Shown: positions 34,651 through 45,200, counted from the stretch's first letter. The stretch is 64,000 nucleotides of DNA from Prosthecobacter sp. (GCA_021733925.1 JAIPJY010000013.1:62001-126000), one strand, 5' to 3'. Notes: generated by a model not told the origin, from the letters alone. Made by a program: numbers and translations.

Positions 34651-35949
34651 TCATTTCTTCAGCAGGCCCATGACAGCGGAGGTCATCGCCGTCACGCCGG
34701 CCTCGAGGGTGGGCTCTGGAACGGGTTTGAAATAGGGCGAATGCAGTGACGGCAGGCTGGTCCCCTTGGCTTTGGCTGCGGCCACAACCGCTGGCGGCTG
34801 CGTGCCGAGCCAGAACATGCACAGCTGCACCTTGTCCTTCGTCATGCCGTATTCAGAAAAGTCTTCCGCGCCCATGACAGGCTCGCGCGTGAGGACGTTG
34901 TCTGCACCGATGGCCGCCCCGATGAACCCGCGCACTTCCTGACACAGCTCTGGCTGGTTGTAGAGTGCTGTCGCACGATCATCGGACACGAGCACCTCCG
35001 GCATCTTGTCAGCAGGCATGTCGGCCGACTCCGCCTGCGCTTTGACGATGCGCTTGATGGAGTCGATCAGGTGCTGCCGCGTTTCCTTCTTGTAGCTGCG
35101 CAAGGTCAGTTGCAGGCGCACCTCGTCGGAGATGATGTTGCTCTTCGTGCCCCCATGGATGCTTCCCACGGTGATCACCGCCGGATCGCCAGGCCTCACC
35201 TCACGGCTGACAATGGTCTGCAAGGCGAGCACGATCTGCGAGGAAAGCACGATGGGGTCTTTGCAGAGGTGCGGCATCGAACCATGCCCTCCCACGCCCT
35301 TCACCACGATCTCCACCGAGTCCACATTCGCCAGCGCAAAACCTTCAACGATGCCGACCGTGCCATGCGCCATGTCGGACGAGCAATGCAACGCGATGGC
35401 CTTGTCCGGCTTGGGGAATTTTGAGAACAGACCATCGCGCAGCATGAACCGAGCACCCAGCACCCGCTCCTCCGCCGGCTGACCGATCATGACCACCGTG
35501 CCCTGCCACTGATCACGCAGCTTCACCAAGGCCCGCGCCGTTCCCACAAAGCTGGCCATGTGCATGTCGTGGCCACAGGCATGCATCACGTTCACCTCAC
35601 GCCCGAGATCATCCTTCACCACCTTCGTGCTCGCATAAGGTGCCCCAGTCTGCTCCTTCACTGGCAGTGCATCAAGATCCGTGCGCACCAGAATCACCGA
35701 CCCGTCGCCATTCTTCAACACGCCGACGATCCCATGCCCGCCGACATTCTCCGTGACCTCCAGCCCGGCCTCACGCAGCTCTTTGGCAATACGCGCCGCC
35801 GTTTCAGTCTCATTCAAAGACAGCTCCGGATTCGCATGCAGCTCTTTATACAGCGTGAGCAGTGATGGCAGCTCCTGTTTCACCACCGAAGCGACATCGG
35901 CAGCAGCAAGAGATGACCCGACCAGCAAAGAGAGCAAAAACGGTTTCAT
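34651..35949 (-). CDS. Exported M20D-family amidohydrolase / carboxypeptidase
   Basis: 432 residues from the ATG at 35949, which begins a signal peptide (PFLLSLLVGSSLAAA). M20D metal-site blocks are visible: VRTDLDALPVKE, MHACGHDMHMASF, GQPAEERVLGARFM (glutamate base and ligand) and VMGAEDFSEY. The family hydrolyses amide bonds in N-acyl amino acids, indole conjugates and hippurate. The export signal indicates an extracytoplasmic role. It lies 39 bases downstream of the esterase-like gene on the same strand and converges on lptF. Confidence 0.9.
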   Translation of the reverse strand: MKPFLLSLLVGSSLAAADVASVVKQELPSLLTLYKELHANPELSLNETETAARIAKELREAGLEVTENVGGHGIVGVLKNGDGSVILVRTDLDALPVKEQTGAPYASTKVVKDDLGREVNVMHACGHDMHMASFVGTARALVKLRDQWQGTVVMIGQPAEERVLGARFMLRDGLFSKFPKPDKAIALHCSSDMAHGTVGIVEGFALANVDSVEIVVKGVGGHGSMPHLCKDPIVLSSQIVLALQTIVSREVRPGDPAVITVGSIHGGTKSNIISDEVRLQLTLRSYKKETRQHLIDSIKRIVKAQAESADMPADKMPEVLVSDDRATALYNQPELCQEVRGFIGAAIGADNVLTREPVMGAEDFSEYGMTKDKVQLCMFWLGTQPPAVVAAAKAKGTSLPSLHSPYFKPVPEPTLEAGVTAMTSAVMGLLKK

Positions 35950-35988
35950 GCCATCCACTAAGCCAACAATCCAGCCGTCTTGCAAGAC

Positions 35989-37143
35989 TCAAGGTGCTTT
36001 GCGGGCAGCCTCCTCCTTGCGGAGCAGTTCGCGCTGGGCCTCGCGTTCGAGCGCCTCTCTTTTCAGCCTTTTGATTTCTTCGGTCACGTCTGGCTGTTCC
36101 ACAGAATAATTGCCACTCTCGATCTGTTTGACGAGTTCGTCATGCTTCTTTTGAATCCGGGCGACGTCAGCCATGTAACCTAGACGTCTCGCGTCATTGA
36201 GCTGCTTTTCCAGCTGAGCCAGCTGCTTTTCCTCCATGCTGCTTGTCCGACCCGCCAGCAGCAATTGAATTTCCTGGTCGGCCTGCGAGACTCTTTTGTT
36301 AGACTGGCTCACGCTCGGAGAAAAACCCATCGCCTCCATCCACTCCTCACACCTCTGCGGCCAGGCGTTGATGGGCTGCTTGTTGTCGCGCATGCCAAAG
36401 CCGTGACCACCTTTAGTGAAGAGGTGGAGCTCACACGGGATGCCGAGCTTTTTGTACTCGAGGTACAGCACCGTGGCGGCGGTCGGGTTCTGTCCGTCGT
36501 CGTGGGCGCAGGCGAGGAACATCGGCGGCGCATCCTTCGGCACAGTGAAGCCCTCCTGGAGTTTGGTGGGATCTTTAAAGTCCACGAAACCACCGCCATA
36601 GATCATGATGCCAAAATCCGGCAACTCCGTCTTCGTGGCGCGATCACAGGCGATATGCGCAAGCAGATTCCCTCCCGCGCTGAATCCGAGCAACCCGACA
36701 CGCTTCGGATCGAGATTCCACTCCTTGGCATGCTCGCGAACAAGCGCGATAGCCTTGGCTGCATCCTGGACAGGCTTTTCATGGCGCGCAGCTTCATCAC
36801 GCGTCGGAGTACGGTATTTGAGGAGGATGCCGGTGACCCCGAGGGTGTTGAGCCAATCACACACCTGAGTGCCCTCGTGAACAGCAGAGAGGAAGACGTA
36901 GGCACCACCGGGGGCGACAATGACGCTGGTACCGTTCGGTTTTTCCGGGCGATACACAGTGATCGTGGGATCGTGAATATCTGTAATCGTGCTCTTCCCA
37001 GCCTTGGTGCGGATGAAGTCCTCCGTGCTCTTGGAAGGCGGCAGCATCTTGCCGGGCGCACCCTCGGGCCACAGTTTGATCTCGATGGGATCAGCAGCAC
37101 AAATTGGCAGGGCACCGAGGAGAAAAACAAGCAGCGCTTTCAT
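35989..37143 (-). CDS. Secreted alpha/beta-hydrolase (esterase-like) with C-terminal coiled coil
   Basis: 384 residues from the ATG at 37143, with a signal peptide (LLVFLLGALPICAA). The esterase fold has the oxyanion segment VAPGGAY, the nucleophile elbow GFSAGGNL, the acid region CAHDDGQNP and the His region KGGHGFGMR. This resembles acetyl-xylan and carbohydrate esterases of the BD-FAE type. From about residue 285 a charged helical tail of about 100 residues follows (EEKQLAQLEKQLNDARRLG, EIKRLKREALEREAQR). It looks like a coiled coil and is unusual for the family. Confidence 0.87.
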   Translation of the reverse strand: MKALLVFLLGALPICAADPIEIKLWPEGAPGKMLPPSKSTEDFIRTKAGKSTITDIHDPTITVYRPEKPNGTSVIVAPGGAYVFLSAVHEGTQVCDWLNTLGVTGILLKYRTPTRDEAARHEKPVQDAAKAIALVREHAKEWNLDPKRVGLLGFSAGGNLLAHIACDRATKTELPDFGIMIYGGGFVDFKDPTKLQEGFTVPKDAPPMFLACAHDDGQNPTAATVLYLEYKKLGIPCELHLFTKGGHGFGMRDNKQPINAWPQRCEEWMEAMGFSPSVSQSNKRVSQADQEIQLLLAGRTSSMEEKQLAQLEKQLNDARRLGYMADVARIQKKHDELVKQIESGNYSVEQPDVTEEIKRLKREALEREAQRELLRKEEAARKAP

Positions 37144-37202
37144 GGTTGTGCCTGCATGATAAAGGAAAGGCGCGGCTTTGTCACTCGTAGAGATGAAGGT
37201 CC

Positions 37203-38657
37203 ATGAACCCGCTCGACGCCAATCGCCTCCACCTGACCCGCCGTTCCCTGTTTGGGAAATCCGCGCTGGGGATCGGTGGCGCAGCGCTGGGCGGGCTGCT
37301 GACACGGGAAGGCTTTGCCTCTCAGCTGCCGGATGCCATGGCCCCGGCGCTCCCGCATTTTGCGCCAAAGGCCAAGCGTGTCATCTACCTGCTGCAAAAC
37401 GGAGCTCCGTCGCATGTCGACCTGTATGATCACAAGCCGATGCTCAAGAAGATGCACGGCAAGCAGATCCCGGACAGCATCGTGGCAGGCAAGCGCTTCA
37501 GCACGATGACGGGCGGCCAGACGGCGCGTCCGCTTCTGGGTGAGATCTCAAATTTTTCACGCCACGGCCACAGCGGCGCGACGGTGAGCGATTTCCTGCC
37601 ACACACGGCGGAGATAGCCGACGAACTGTGCTTCATCAAATCCCTGCACACGACGCAGGTGAACCATGCGCCAGCGATCACCTTTTTCATGACCGGCAGC
37701 GAGCAGGCGGGCAGGCCGGCGATTGGCTCCTGGCTGAGCTACGGCCTCGGCAGCGATGCAGAGGACATGCCCGCCTTTGTGGTGATGACCTCTCGCGACA
37801 AGGAGGCGAGCTGCGGCCAGATTTTCTATGACTTCTACTGGGGCAGCGGCTTCCTTCCCTCAAAGTATCAAGGCGTAAAATTTCGCGGCAGCGGCGACCC
37901 CGTTCTGTATCTGAGCAATGCTGACGGCATGAGCCGCGCGGTAAAGCGCACCATCCTCGACGGCATCGCGGGCCTGAATGAATTGAAACTGCAGGACTTC
38001 GGCGATCCCGAGATCGCCACGCGCATCTCGCAGTACGAGATGGCCTACAAGATGCAGACAAGCGTTCCTGAGCTGACAGACTTCTCCGACGAGCCCAAGC
38101 ACATCCTCGACATGTATGGCCCGGACGTGATGCGGCAGGGCAGCTACGCCTACAACTGCCTCATGGCGCGGCGTCTTGCCGAGCGCGGCGTGCGCTTCGT
38201 GCAGCTCATGCACGCCGGCTGGGACCAGCACAGGAATCTGAACACCCAGCTCAAGATTCAATGCACCGACACCGATGCACCGAGTGCCGCGCTGGTGAAG
38301 GACCTCAAGCAGCGCGGCCTGCTGGATGACACCCTTGTCATCTGGGGCGGCGAGTTTGGCCGCACGCCCTTCCTGCAGGGCAAGATCGAGGACACCAAGC
38401 AGTGGGGCCGCGACCACCACCCTTATGTGTTCACCGTCTGGATGGCCGGCGGCGGGGTGAAGCCCGGCATGACCTATGGCGAGAGCGACGAATTCGGCTT
38501 CAGCGTCGCCAAGGACGGCGTCCATGTGCACGATTTCCAAGCTACCCTGATGCATCTGCTCGGCATCGACCACGAACGCTTCACCTTCCGCTTCCAAGGC
38601 CGGCAGTTCCGCCTGACCGATGTGCACGGCAGCGTGGTGAAGCCGGTGCTGGCTTGA
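37203..38657 (+). CDS. DUF1501 family protein, Tat-exported (second copy)
   Basis: 484 residues. The twin-arginine signal LTRRSLFGK (R13-R14) precedes a Gly/Ala-rich hydrophobic stretch. The body shows KRVIYLLQNGAPSHVDLYDHKP, LCFIKSLHTTQVNHAPA, VQLMHAGWDQHRN, VIWGGEFGRTPFLQG and RDHHPYVFTVWMAGGG. This subtype is longer and differs from the 17.6-19 kb copy. In related bacteria such genes follow a DUF1549/DUF1553 gene; here none is adjacent. It is divergent from the esterase with 59 bases between starts. Confidence 0.93.
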   Translation: MNPLDANRLHLTRRSLFGKSALGIGGAALGGLLTREGFASQLPDAMAPALPHFAPKAKRVIYLLQNGAPSHVDLYDHKPMLKKMHGKQIPDSIVAGKRFSTMTGGQTARPLLGEISNFSRHGHSGATVSDFLPHTAEIADELCFIKSLHTTQVNHAPAITFFMTGSEQAGRPAIGSWLSYGLGSDAEDMPAFVVMTSRDKEASCGQIFYDFYWGSGFLPSKYQGVKFRGSGDPVLYLSNADGMSRAVKRTILDGIAGLNELKLQDFGDPEIATRISQYEMAYKMQTSVPELTDFSDEPKHILDMYGPDVMRQGSYAYNCLMARRLAERGVRFVQLMHAGWDQHRNLNTQLKIQCTDTDAPSAALVKDLKQRGLLDDTLVIWGGEFGRTPFLQGKIEDTKQWGRDHHPYVFTVWMAGGGVKPGMTYGESDEFGFSVAKDGVHVHDFQATLMHLLGIDHERFTFRFQGRQFRLTDVHGSVVKPVLA

Positions 38658-38713
38658 GCGATGTCTCACATCCCGGTTGCATCCCGCTCCCGCCGCGTGT
38701 TTGAATCGGCCCA

Positions 38714-39658
38714 ATGCTAATCCCCCGTTTCCTCCTTGCCCTCGCGCTCTTCGCCTGCGTCGTGGCATGCAACCGCGAAGCGGTGAAGCCGGGCACGAAT
38801 CCGGATGCAGCGGCGTTTGTCGCCGATGGTGACGGGGATGGCAGCGTGTGGGTGGTGGACGGCCCCAATGGCGGCCGCCTGTTCCTGTGCGGGACGATCC
38901 ACATTTTACGCGAGAAGGACTACCCCCTCGCCCCGGCATATGAGGCGGCATACATGTATTCAAACAAGCTCGTACTGGAGCTGCCACCAGGGGCGGCGAC
39001 TGGATCAGAACTGACCAGCAGGATGCGGCAGCTCGGCATGTATCCGGCTGACACGTCGCTGGAGGCGAATGTGAGCAAGGACACCTGGAAAGAGGTGAAA
39101 AAATGGGCGGCCAAGCACGGGCAGGACTCCGCATCCCTGAACCGCTTCCGTCCTTGGTTCGTGGCGCTCATGATCACTTCCATCGAATATGCGGCGCTGG
39201 GAGCCAAGGCAGACCAGGGCGTGGATTCCTTCTTTGAGGAGCGGGCAAAAAAAGACGGCAAGCCCGCCCAAGGACTGGAAACCGTGGAGTTTCAAATCCA
39301 GCTCTTTGCCTCCCTCAGCGAGAAGCAGCAGCGCGAACTCCTGGAGCAGACGCTGGACGAAGTCAGTTCGGTGAAAGAGGAGTTTGAAAAGATGATCAAG
39401 GCCTGGAAATACGGCCAGCTGGATGAACTGAAGGAGATGCTCTTCCGCGAGCAGGAGAAATACCCCGATCTGATGAATCTTTTTCTCTCCGCCCGCAATC
39501 TCTCCTGGATGGACCGGCTGGACCAGATGCTCAAAAACGGCGAGAAGGTGATGGTGCTGGTGGGCACTGGGCATTTCACCTCAGACACCGGCCTGATCGA
39601 ACTGTTTCGCAAACGCGGCTACCGCGTGCGGCATTACCGCGAAGTGACGGACTTCTGA
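38714..39658 (+). CDS. TraB/GumN family lipoprotein
   Basis: 314 residues. The lipoprotein signal ends in VVAC at residues 16-19. TraB/GumN landmarks are FLCGTIHI near residue 60 and LVGTGHFTSDTGL near residue 280, the two GxxH blocks of the fold. The long central part is helical and charged. The family may act as metal-dependent peptidases related to the Tiki proteins; activity here is unproved. It follows the DUF1501 gene by 56 bases. Confidence 0.87.
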   Translation: MLIPRFLLALALFACVVACNREAVKPGTNPDAAAFVADGDGDGSVWVVDGPNGGRLFLCGTIHILREKDYPLAPAYEAAYMYSNKLVLELPPGAATGSELTSRMRQLGMYPADTSLEANVSKDTWKEVKKWAAKHGQDSASLNRFRPWFVALMITSIEYAALGAKADQGVDSFFEERAKKDGKPAQGLETVEFQIQLFASLSEKQQRELLEQTLDEVSSVKEEFEKMIKAWKYGQLDELKEMLFREQEKYPDLMNLFLSARNLSWMDRLDQMLKNGEKVMVLVGTGHFTSDTGLIELFRKRGYRVRHYREVTDF

Positions 39659-39665
39659 GCACACC

Positions 39666-40637
39666 TCACAAGAGCCGCAGCCGTGTCAGATCCTGCGTAT
39701 CGACCATGCCCACGGGTTTGCCCGATTCATCAACCACAACTATGTCATCAATGCGGTTTTTCTCGAGCGTAGCGAGGACTTCAGCAGCGAGTTTGCTGGC
39801 CTGAATGCTCACCGGACGCGGCGTCATGAAATCGCACACAGGCATGTCCGCGATGGCGTTGTTCTTCTGAAAAGCGCGCACAAAGTCACCGTGCGTGAAG
39901 ACACCGGCGAGCGTGCCATTCGTATTCGCCACGATGGCGGCACCACTGCGCGCACGAGTCATGGCCTGAAGCCCTTCACGAACGGTCGTATCCGGCTGGA
40001 TGACCGCCAGTTGCTCGCCGCTGCGCATGACATCGCTCACGCGCGTGAGCAGAGCGCGGCCCAGTGAGCCACCCGGATGCAATCTGGCGAAGTCTTCGGT
40101 TTGAAAGCCCCGGGCTTCCAGCAAAGCCATGGCCAGCGCATCACACAAGACCAGCATCGTCGTCGTGCTGGAAGTGGGGGCCAGATTCAGTGGGCAGGCC
40201 TCCTGAGTGACGTGCACGTCGAGCACCACGTCCGCATTCCTGGCCAGCGTGGACTGCATGCCGCCAGTGATGGCGATGATCGGAATGTCAAAGCGCTTCA
40301 AATGCGGCAGCAGGTCCAGCAGTTCGGACGTTTCACCGCTGTAGCTGAGCATGATCGCCAGATCACCCGGATCAATGACCCCGAGATCGCCATGCAGCGC
40401 ATCTCCGACATTGAGCAGCACGGTGGTGGCGCCCGTGCTGTTGAGTGTGGCGGCGAGCTTGCGGCCGATGTTGCCGCTTTTGCCCACACCGCAGACGATC
40501 AGCTTGCCCCGCTGGCGGACCCCGTTGAGCAGCAGCTCGATCGCTAGGGCGAAAGATTCGTCGATTCGCGCATGCAGCCGCTGCAGCTCGTCGATTTCGA
40601 GCTGGATTACGCGGCGGGCTTTTTCGGGGTAATTCAT
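39666..40637 (-). CDS. kdsD: Arabinose-5-phosphate isomerase
   Basis: 323 residues. The SIS domain (residues about 35-175) shows CGVGKSGNIGRK, LSYSGETSELLDLL and APTSSTTTML. A CBS pair follows (SDVMRSGEQLAVI to the end, with DFMTPRPVSI). It converts ribulose 5-phosphate to arabinose 5-phosphate for Kdo in lipopolysaccharide, which agrees with an LPS export permease nearby. It converges on the TraB gene with 7 bases between. Confidence 0.93.
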   Translation of the reverse strand: MNYPEKARRVIQLEIDELQRLHARIDESFALAIELLLNGVRQRGKLIVCGVGKSGNIGRKLAATLNSTGATTVLLNVGDALHGDLGVIDPGDLAIMLSYSGETSELLDLLPHLKRFDIPIIAITGGMQSTLARNADVVLDVHVTQEACPLNLAPTSSTTTMLVLCDALAMALLEARGFQTEDFARLHPGGSLGRALLTRVSDVMRSGEQLAVIQPDTTVREGLQAMTRARSGAAIVANTNGTLAGVFTHGDFVRAFQKNNAIADMPVCDFMTPRPVSIQASKLAAEVLATLEKNRIDDIVVVDESGKPVGMVDTQDLTRLRLL

Positions 40638-40744
40638 GGGCAGGAACAGTTAGGCGGGGACAGAGATGCTGCAACCAAGTGCTTGAGCACAAGATAATTC
40701 CCCGCCATGATTGGCTACAATCCATCTGAATTGTTCTTTAATCA

Positions 40745-41818
40745 ATGACCTCTGGCTCCATCGGTTCTCACCGCGCCTTCATGGGTGTTAGCATCACCCT
40801 GTGCGTCATCCTGTCGCTGACGCTTTACGTGGGATGGAAGTTTTATTTCTTCAACATCGCCAACCGCATCAGCCGTATCGAAAATGCACAATACGCCGAG
40901 AAGAAAGCCCAGGATCTGGAAAAGCTGGGGATTTCCTTTGAGACGAAGCCTGCCGAAGCCCCTGCCCCGACGGTGCTGCCCAAAACCCCAGTCAGCGCGC
41001 CTGACATTCCCCCAACCACACCCACCGCTCCTACCACGCCCAACGCTCCCAACGCTCCCAACGCTCCCAACGCTCCCACCGCTCCCTCCACTCTCACTTA
41101 CTCGCCCACTCTGCAGGATTCTCTGTACCCTGCGGAATCCAGCGTCAAGGTGCTGCCTTTGCTGGAAACTGGCGATGAAGTCGTTCAGGCAATGGAGTTG
41201 CTGGATCAATATTGGAAAACAGCCGACTGGAAAGCACGAGTGCCTATGGTGGCCCATTCTGAGCGTGTCGCCGCCTTGATGAAGGTTTACTATGAAGCAC
41301 AAGGTGGCTCAGATCCCGTCCCTGGCAACTTGGTCAGCAAGGCTCGGTATCAGATCAATGGCACTGAAATCCTTTACTTCAGTTATGCCAGCAGCCGGCC
41401 CACGGGATCACTGGAAATCGCCATGCTGCGTGGTCCGCAGGGAAAATTCCTGATCGACTGGGAAAGCCTCACCGGATATGGCGAGATGTCTTTTCAGGAG
41501 TTACGCGCCCAACGTCCCACCAAGCAGGTGCTCATGCGGACCTATGTGCGCTTGTTTGAGTATTACAATTATGAGTTCTCCGACTCTAAAAAATACCTCT
41601 GCATCAAGCTGATGTCAGAGAGCGGCGTCAATTCGGTGTACGGCTATTGTGAACGTGGCACCCAACTGGCACAATGGATCGAAAGAGACCTCGCCTCCAC
41701 CGGACCCATCGGCTTCAAAGGTTACACCTTGCTGATATCCTTTCCACCAAACGCCCAGTCAAACCAGTGCGTGAATCTGGACAAAGTGGTGGCCCAGCGC
41801 TGGCTCAATCTGCCTTAA
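40745..41818 (+). CDS. Hypothetical membrane-anchored protein with Asn-Ala-Pro repeat
   Basis: 357 residues. One N-terminal membrane segment (about 14-34) is followed by a short coiled stretch and a Pro/Thr/Ala-rich linker (about 65-118) containing four perfect Asn-Ala-Pro repeats. The C-terminal 240 residues form a soluble domain (ETGDEVVQAMELLDQYWKT, DWESLTGYGEMSFQEL). I recognise no family. The linker suggests the domain is held away from the membrane. It is divergent from kdsD. Confidence 0.82.
   Translation: MTSGSIGSHRAFMGVSITLCVILSLTLYVGWKFYFFNIANRISRIENAQYAEKKAQDLEKLGISFETKPAEAPAPTVLPKTPVSAPDIPPTTPTAPTTPNAPNAPNAPNAPTAPSTLTYSPTLQDSLYPAESSVKVLPLLETGDEVVQAMELLDQYWKTADWKARVPMVAHSERVAALMKVYYEAQGGSDPVPGNLVSKARYQINGTEILYFSYASSRPTGSLEIAMLRGPQGKFLIDWESLTGYGEMSFQELRAQRPTKQVLMRTYVRLFEYYNYEFSDSKKYLCIKLMSESGVNSVYGYCERGTQLAQWIERDLASTGPIGFKGYTLLISFPPNAQSNQCVNLDKVVAQRWLNLP
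41042..41077 (+). repeat. Four perfect tandem copies of a 9-base unit (AACGCTCCC)
   Basis: The unit AACGCTCCC is repeated exactly four times, with a fifth near-copy (ACCGCTCCC) at 41078-41086. It is in frame and encodes Asn-Ala-Pro. Perfect identity at the DNA level suggests recent slippage, so copy number may vary between strains without shifting the frame. Confidence 0.9.
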
Positions 41819-41825
41819 AAGCACA

Positions 41826-41845
41826 CACCGTCAGACCTGACGGTG
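41826..41845. terminator. Hairpin between convergent genes
   Basis: CACCGTCA (41826-41833), loop GACC, TGACGGTG (41838-41845): a perfect 8-bp stem that can extend to 9. It lies 8 bases after the stop of the repeat-containing gene and 27 before the end of the ferredoxin gene. There is no strong T-run on either strand, so it may be a bidirectional terminator of modest strength. Confidence 0.5.
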
Positions 41846-41871
41846 CGCTGCCAAAGAAATGCCAGACCGGC

Positions 41872-42105
41872 TTATTCGCCGTCGCGGCCGATCGCTTCCA
41901 CCGGGCAGCCGGTGAGTGCTTCTTCGCAAAGTGCACGTTCCTCATCCGTTTCAGGCTGCTTATAGAGGAAAGAATGACCGCCATCGTCGTCACGCTTGAA
42001 ATTTGCAGGTGCCGTTTCGCGGCAGAGGTCGCAGTCAATGCACTGGTCATCAACGTAGTAAGCTCCGGAAGCGTTTTGGGCGTATTTGTTTGCAGCGTCA
42101 GCCAT
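41872..42105 (-). CDS. Small 4Fe-4S ferredoxin
   Basis: 77 residues. Cluster ligands are in CIDCDLCRETAP (C22, C25, C28) and in TGCPVEAI (C67 followed by Pro), giving one 4Fe-4S site; a further Cys lies at about residue 60. The C-terminal half of a usual two-cluster ferredoxin is missing, as in monocluster forms. It carries electrons for an unknown partner in the cytoplasm. It stands alone, with a plausible promoter upstream. Confidence 0.9.
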   Translation of the reverse strand: MADAANKYAQNASGAYYVDDQCIDCDLCRETAPANFKRDDDGGHSFLYKQPETDEERALCEEALTGCPVEAIGRDGE

Positions 42106-42132
42106 GGGGATCGGGGAAAGTAAGGGGTGTAG

Positions 42133-42160
42133 ATAGTAGTTCCCGCCCCCCGGGTTTCAA
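42133..42160 (-). promoter_or_regulatory. Possible sigma-70-type promoter for the ferredoxin gene
   Basis: Read on the minus strand: TTGAAA (42160-42155), a 16-base spacer, then TACTAT (42138-42133). The -35 box matches the consensus at five of six positions and the -10 box at four. The start codon is 27 bases downstream. The spacer is unusually G-rich. Prediction by eye only. Confidence 0.35.
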
Positions 42161-42276
42161 ACGGTTTTTTGCCTGACCTCTCCCCCTCCCCTGCCCACTT
42201 TGACAGAGTCTTTACAATAAAAGCTCGCCTCAGCCGTGATGCTCACCGCATCATACCCCCCAAACCGCCTCCGGCC

Positions 42277-45200
42277 ATGAAATTACTCGCTCTAGCCCTC
42301 CTTCTCCCCCTCACGGCTTTGGCCGACAATGAAATCGGCTTCATCGAGCGCTTCGCCCTCGCCGCCGACCGCGAAAAAGCCCTCGGAGAGCTCGTTCCCG
42401 GCTCGGAGGAATACTATTTCTTCCACGCGCTCCATTATCAAAACGTTCGCGACTTTGCGAACCTCGTTCGAATTCTCAATCAGTGGCGTGAACGTGTCCC
42501 CAACGAAAACGAAGCCCGCCGCATCATCCTCAATCGCGAGGCCATCCTGGACTATGAGCGCAATCCACAGGCCACGCTGAAATACCTCATTGAGCGCCTC
42601 GGCATTCGTCACGACCACCAGCAGGAAGTTCGTGACCAAAAGCCCGACCTCCCCACGCAGCTCGACCCCGTCAAAATCAGCCGCGAGGTCTTTCTCCGCG
42701 ATGCCCTGAACAACGACCGCAGCCTTGCCTCCCTGTCCCAGGAAGCTCTCGCCTCCCTCATTCGAGATCAGGTGCAGCTTTCACCAGACCAACGCCGCAG
42801 CGTGCTCAGCAAGCTCCAGCGCCCCGATGTGCCGAATCTCGTGCAGGCCATCATCGCCGACCTTCAGTCGGACAAATCCCGCACATTCGGCTCCCTGCCC
42901 ATTCATCGCTCCCTGCTGCCGGAGCAGCTTGATGCACTGCTGCAAACTTTCCCGCAGTGGCTCGGCCAGCAGGCCTTTGTGTACACCCGCCTGCGCAAGA
43001 TGGCACCCAGTGCGGATGTGAACCTGGAATACGACGATGCCGAGCGCGTGGCCTGGCTTGACCGCGTGTGGGCCTTCGCTCAAAAACTCGCTCCTTCCCA
43101 AAACACGCTCAAGGCCCGCATCCTCTACCTGCGCCTGGACCATGACCGCAAGCAGGGCGTGTATGACCGCAGCCGCTTCATCGAATATCTCAAACTCCCC
43201 CGTCAGCTCGGCTATATCAACTACACTTACATCAAGGACGTCCGACCCGGCGAACTCTCCAATCTCAACGCCGACCTTAGCGAGCCGCTGCTCCTGTCTC
43301 CACCCATCGGCACCGACGAAACACTCGTCCGCGAGTACTTCCTCCATCTCTTTGCCTCCGAGGTGAAACCTGACGCGGATCCCAACGAGGTGCTCGCACA
43401 ATGGACCCCGTACATCGCCGAAGAATGGCTCACCCCCGTGCTGGCTGAGGCCCTCATCACCCACCGCATCGGCAGCCCCGAGCACTGGGCCTCGCTGCTC
43501 ACCCCCACCGCTTTCCAGCAGCTCAAAGACCGCGTCGACATTGAGTTTCCTGCAACAAATGAGCCCCAGTTCACTCTCGGCGACGACATCCAGTTCGATG
43601 TCACCGTTAAAAACACGCCCAAGCTCATCGTGAAAATCTTCGAGCTGAACACGCTCAATTTCTTCCAGACCCAGCAGCGCCAGCTCAACACCGATCTCAA
43701 TCTCGACGGCCTCGTCGCCAATAGCGAGCAGACTCACGCCTTCGATAGTGGCCCCTTCACTCGCACGCGGCAGACCTTCAAGTTCCCCGAGCTCAAAGGC
43801 AAACGCGGCGCGTGGATCATCGAATTCATTGGCGGTGGCCGCAGCAGCCGCGCCCTCATTCGCACCGGCCAGTTCCAGATCCTTCAGCAAACCGGCCCCA
43901 GTGGCGATCTGATCCTCGTCCTCGACGAAAAGCACCAGCCCGTGAACGATGCCGTGGCCTGGTTTGAAGGCCGCAAGCTGGTGCGCAATGACAAATTCGG
44001 ACGCATCATCATTCCCTTCACCAATCAGCCCGGCACAAAGAATCTCATCATTGGGGATGCCGCAGGCACCTTCGCCACCCTCGCTTCATTCACCCACCAT
44101 GCCGAGGACTACCGCCTCGACGCCCAGTTCCACATCGAACGCGAGCAACTCCTCGCCCGCCGCGAGGCCACACTCGCCGTTCGCACCACCTTGATGATTG
44201 GCGAAGCCCACCTCTCTCCTGAACTTCTCACCGAACCGAAGCTCACCATCACCAGCACCACGCTCGATGGCATCTCCACCACCCGCGAAGTCAAAGACCT
44301 CAAACTCAGCGCCGGCAGCGATCTCACGCACACGCTCACCGTCCCCGAGCGCCTCGCCTCGCTCACCGTAACCTTCAGTGCCAAAGTGGATGTGGTCAGC
44401 GCTGGCGGGACCAAGAAAGACCTCACTGCCAGCCACACCTGGACACTCAACGGCATCGACAAGACCGACGCCGTGAACGACGGCCACCTCAGCACCTTTG
44501 CCGGTCAGCGCGTCTTCGAACTCCTCGGCAAAAACGGCGAACCCATCGCCGACCAGCAGGTCATTTTCACCTTCAAGCACCGCGAGTTCAATCGCACCCA
44601 GGTCATCCCACTGCGTACCGACGCCCAGGGCCGCGTGAACCTCGGCAAACTCGCCAGCATTGAATCCGTAACCGCCAAAATCCCCAACGGCCGTCAAACA
44701 CTCTGGCCGCTGGAAGATGCTGACAACACGCTCTCCACCACCATTCACGCGAAGGAGGGCGAGCTCATTCAGGTCCCCTTTTCCGGCGGACGTGACCTGA
44801 TGGCGACTTTATTGTTAGAAGTGCGGGCAGGCACCTTCACAGCGGATCACTCTGGAAAGATTGATCCAACACTTAAAGGTCAGCAAGGATTTCTAGCCAT
44901 TCGTGACCTCAAGCCCGGTGATTATTCACTTCGCATTCCTTATTCCGACCAACTCATCACCCTCAAAGTCACCCAAGGCGATACCATCGGTGGCTGGGTT
45001 CTCGGCAAGCACCGCCAGCTTGAACTCAAGGGCAACACCCCGCTCAACATCGCCAACATCACCTCCGACAAAGAGTTCATCACCGTCAAACTCGCCAACA
45101 GCAGCCCCTTTGCACGCGTCCACTTCGCCGCATCACGTTTTGATCCCGGCAGCGGCATCTTCGGTGAACTCGGCGGCTTCACCCGATTCGGTGCCGCCTC

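Noticed and set aside
42200-42218. TTGACA and TACAAT upstream of the giant gene
   Set aside because: The boxes are only 7 bases apart, far from the 16-18 needed for a sigma-70 promoter.
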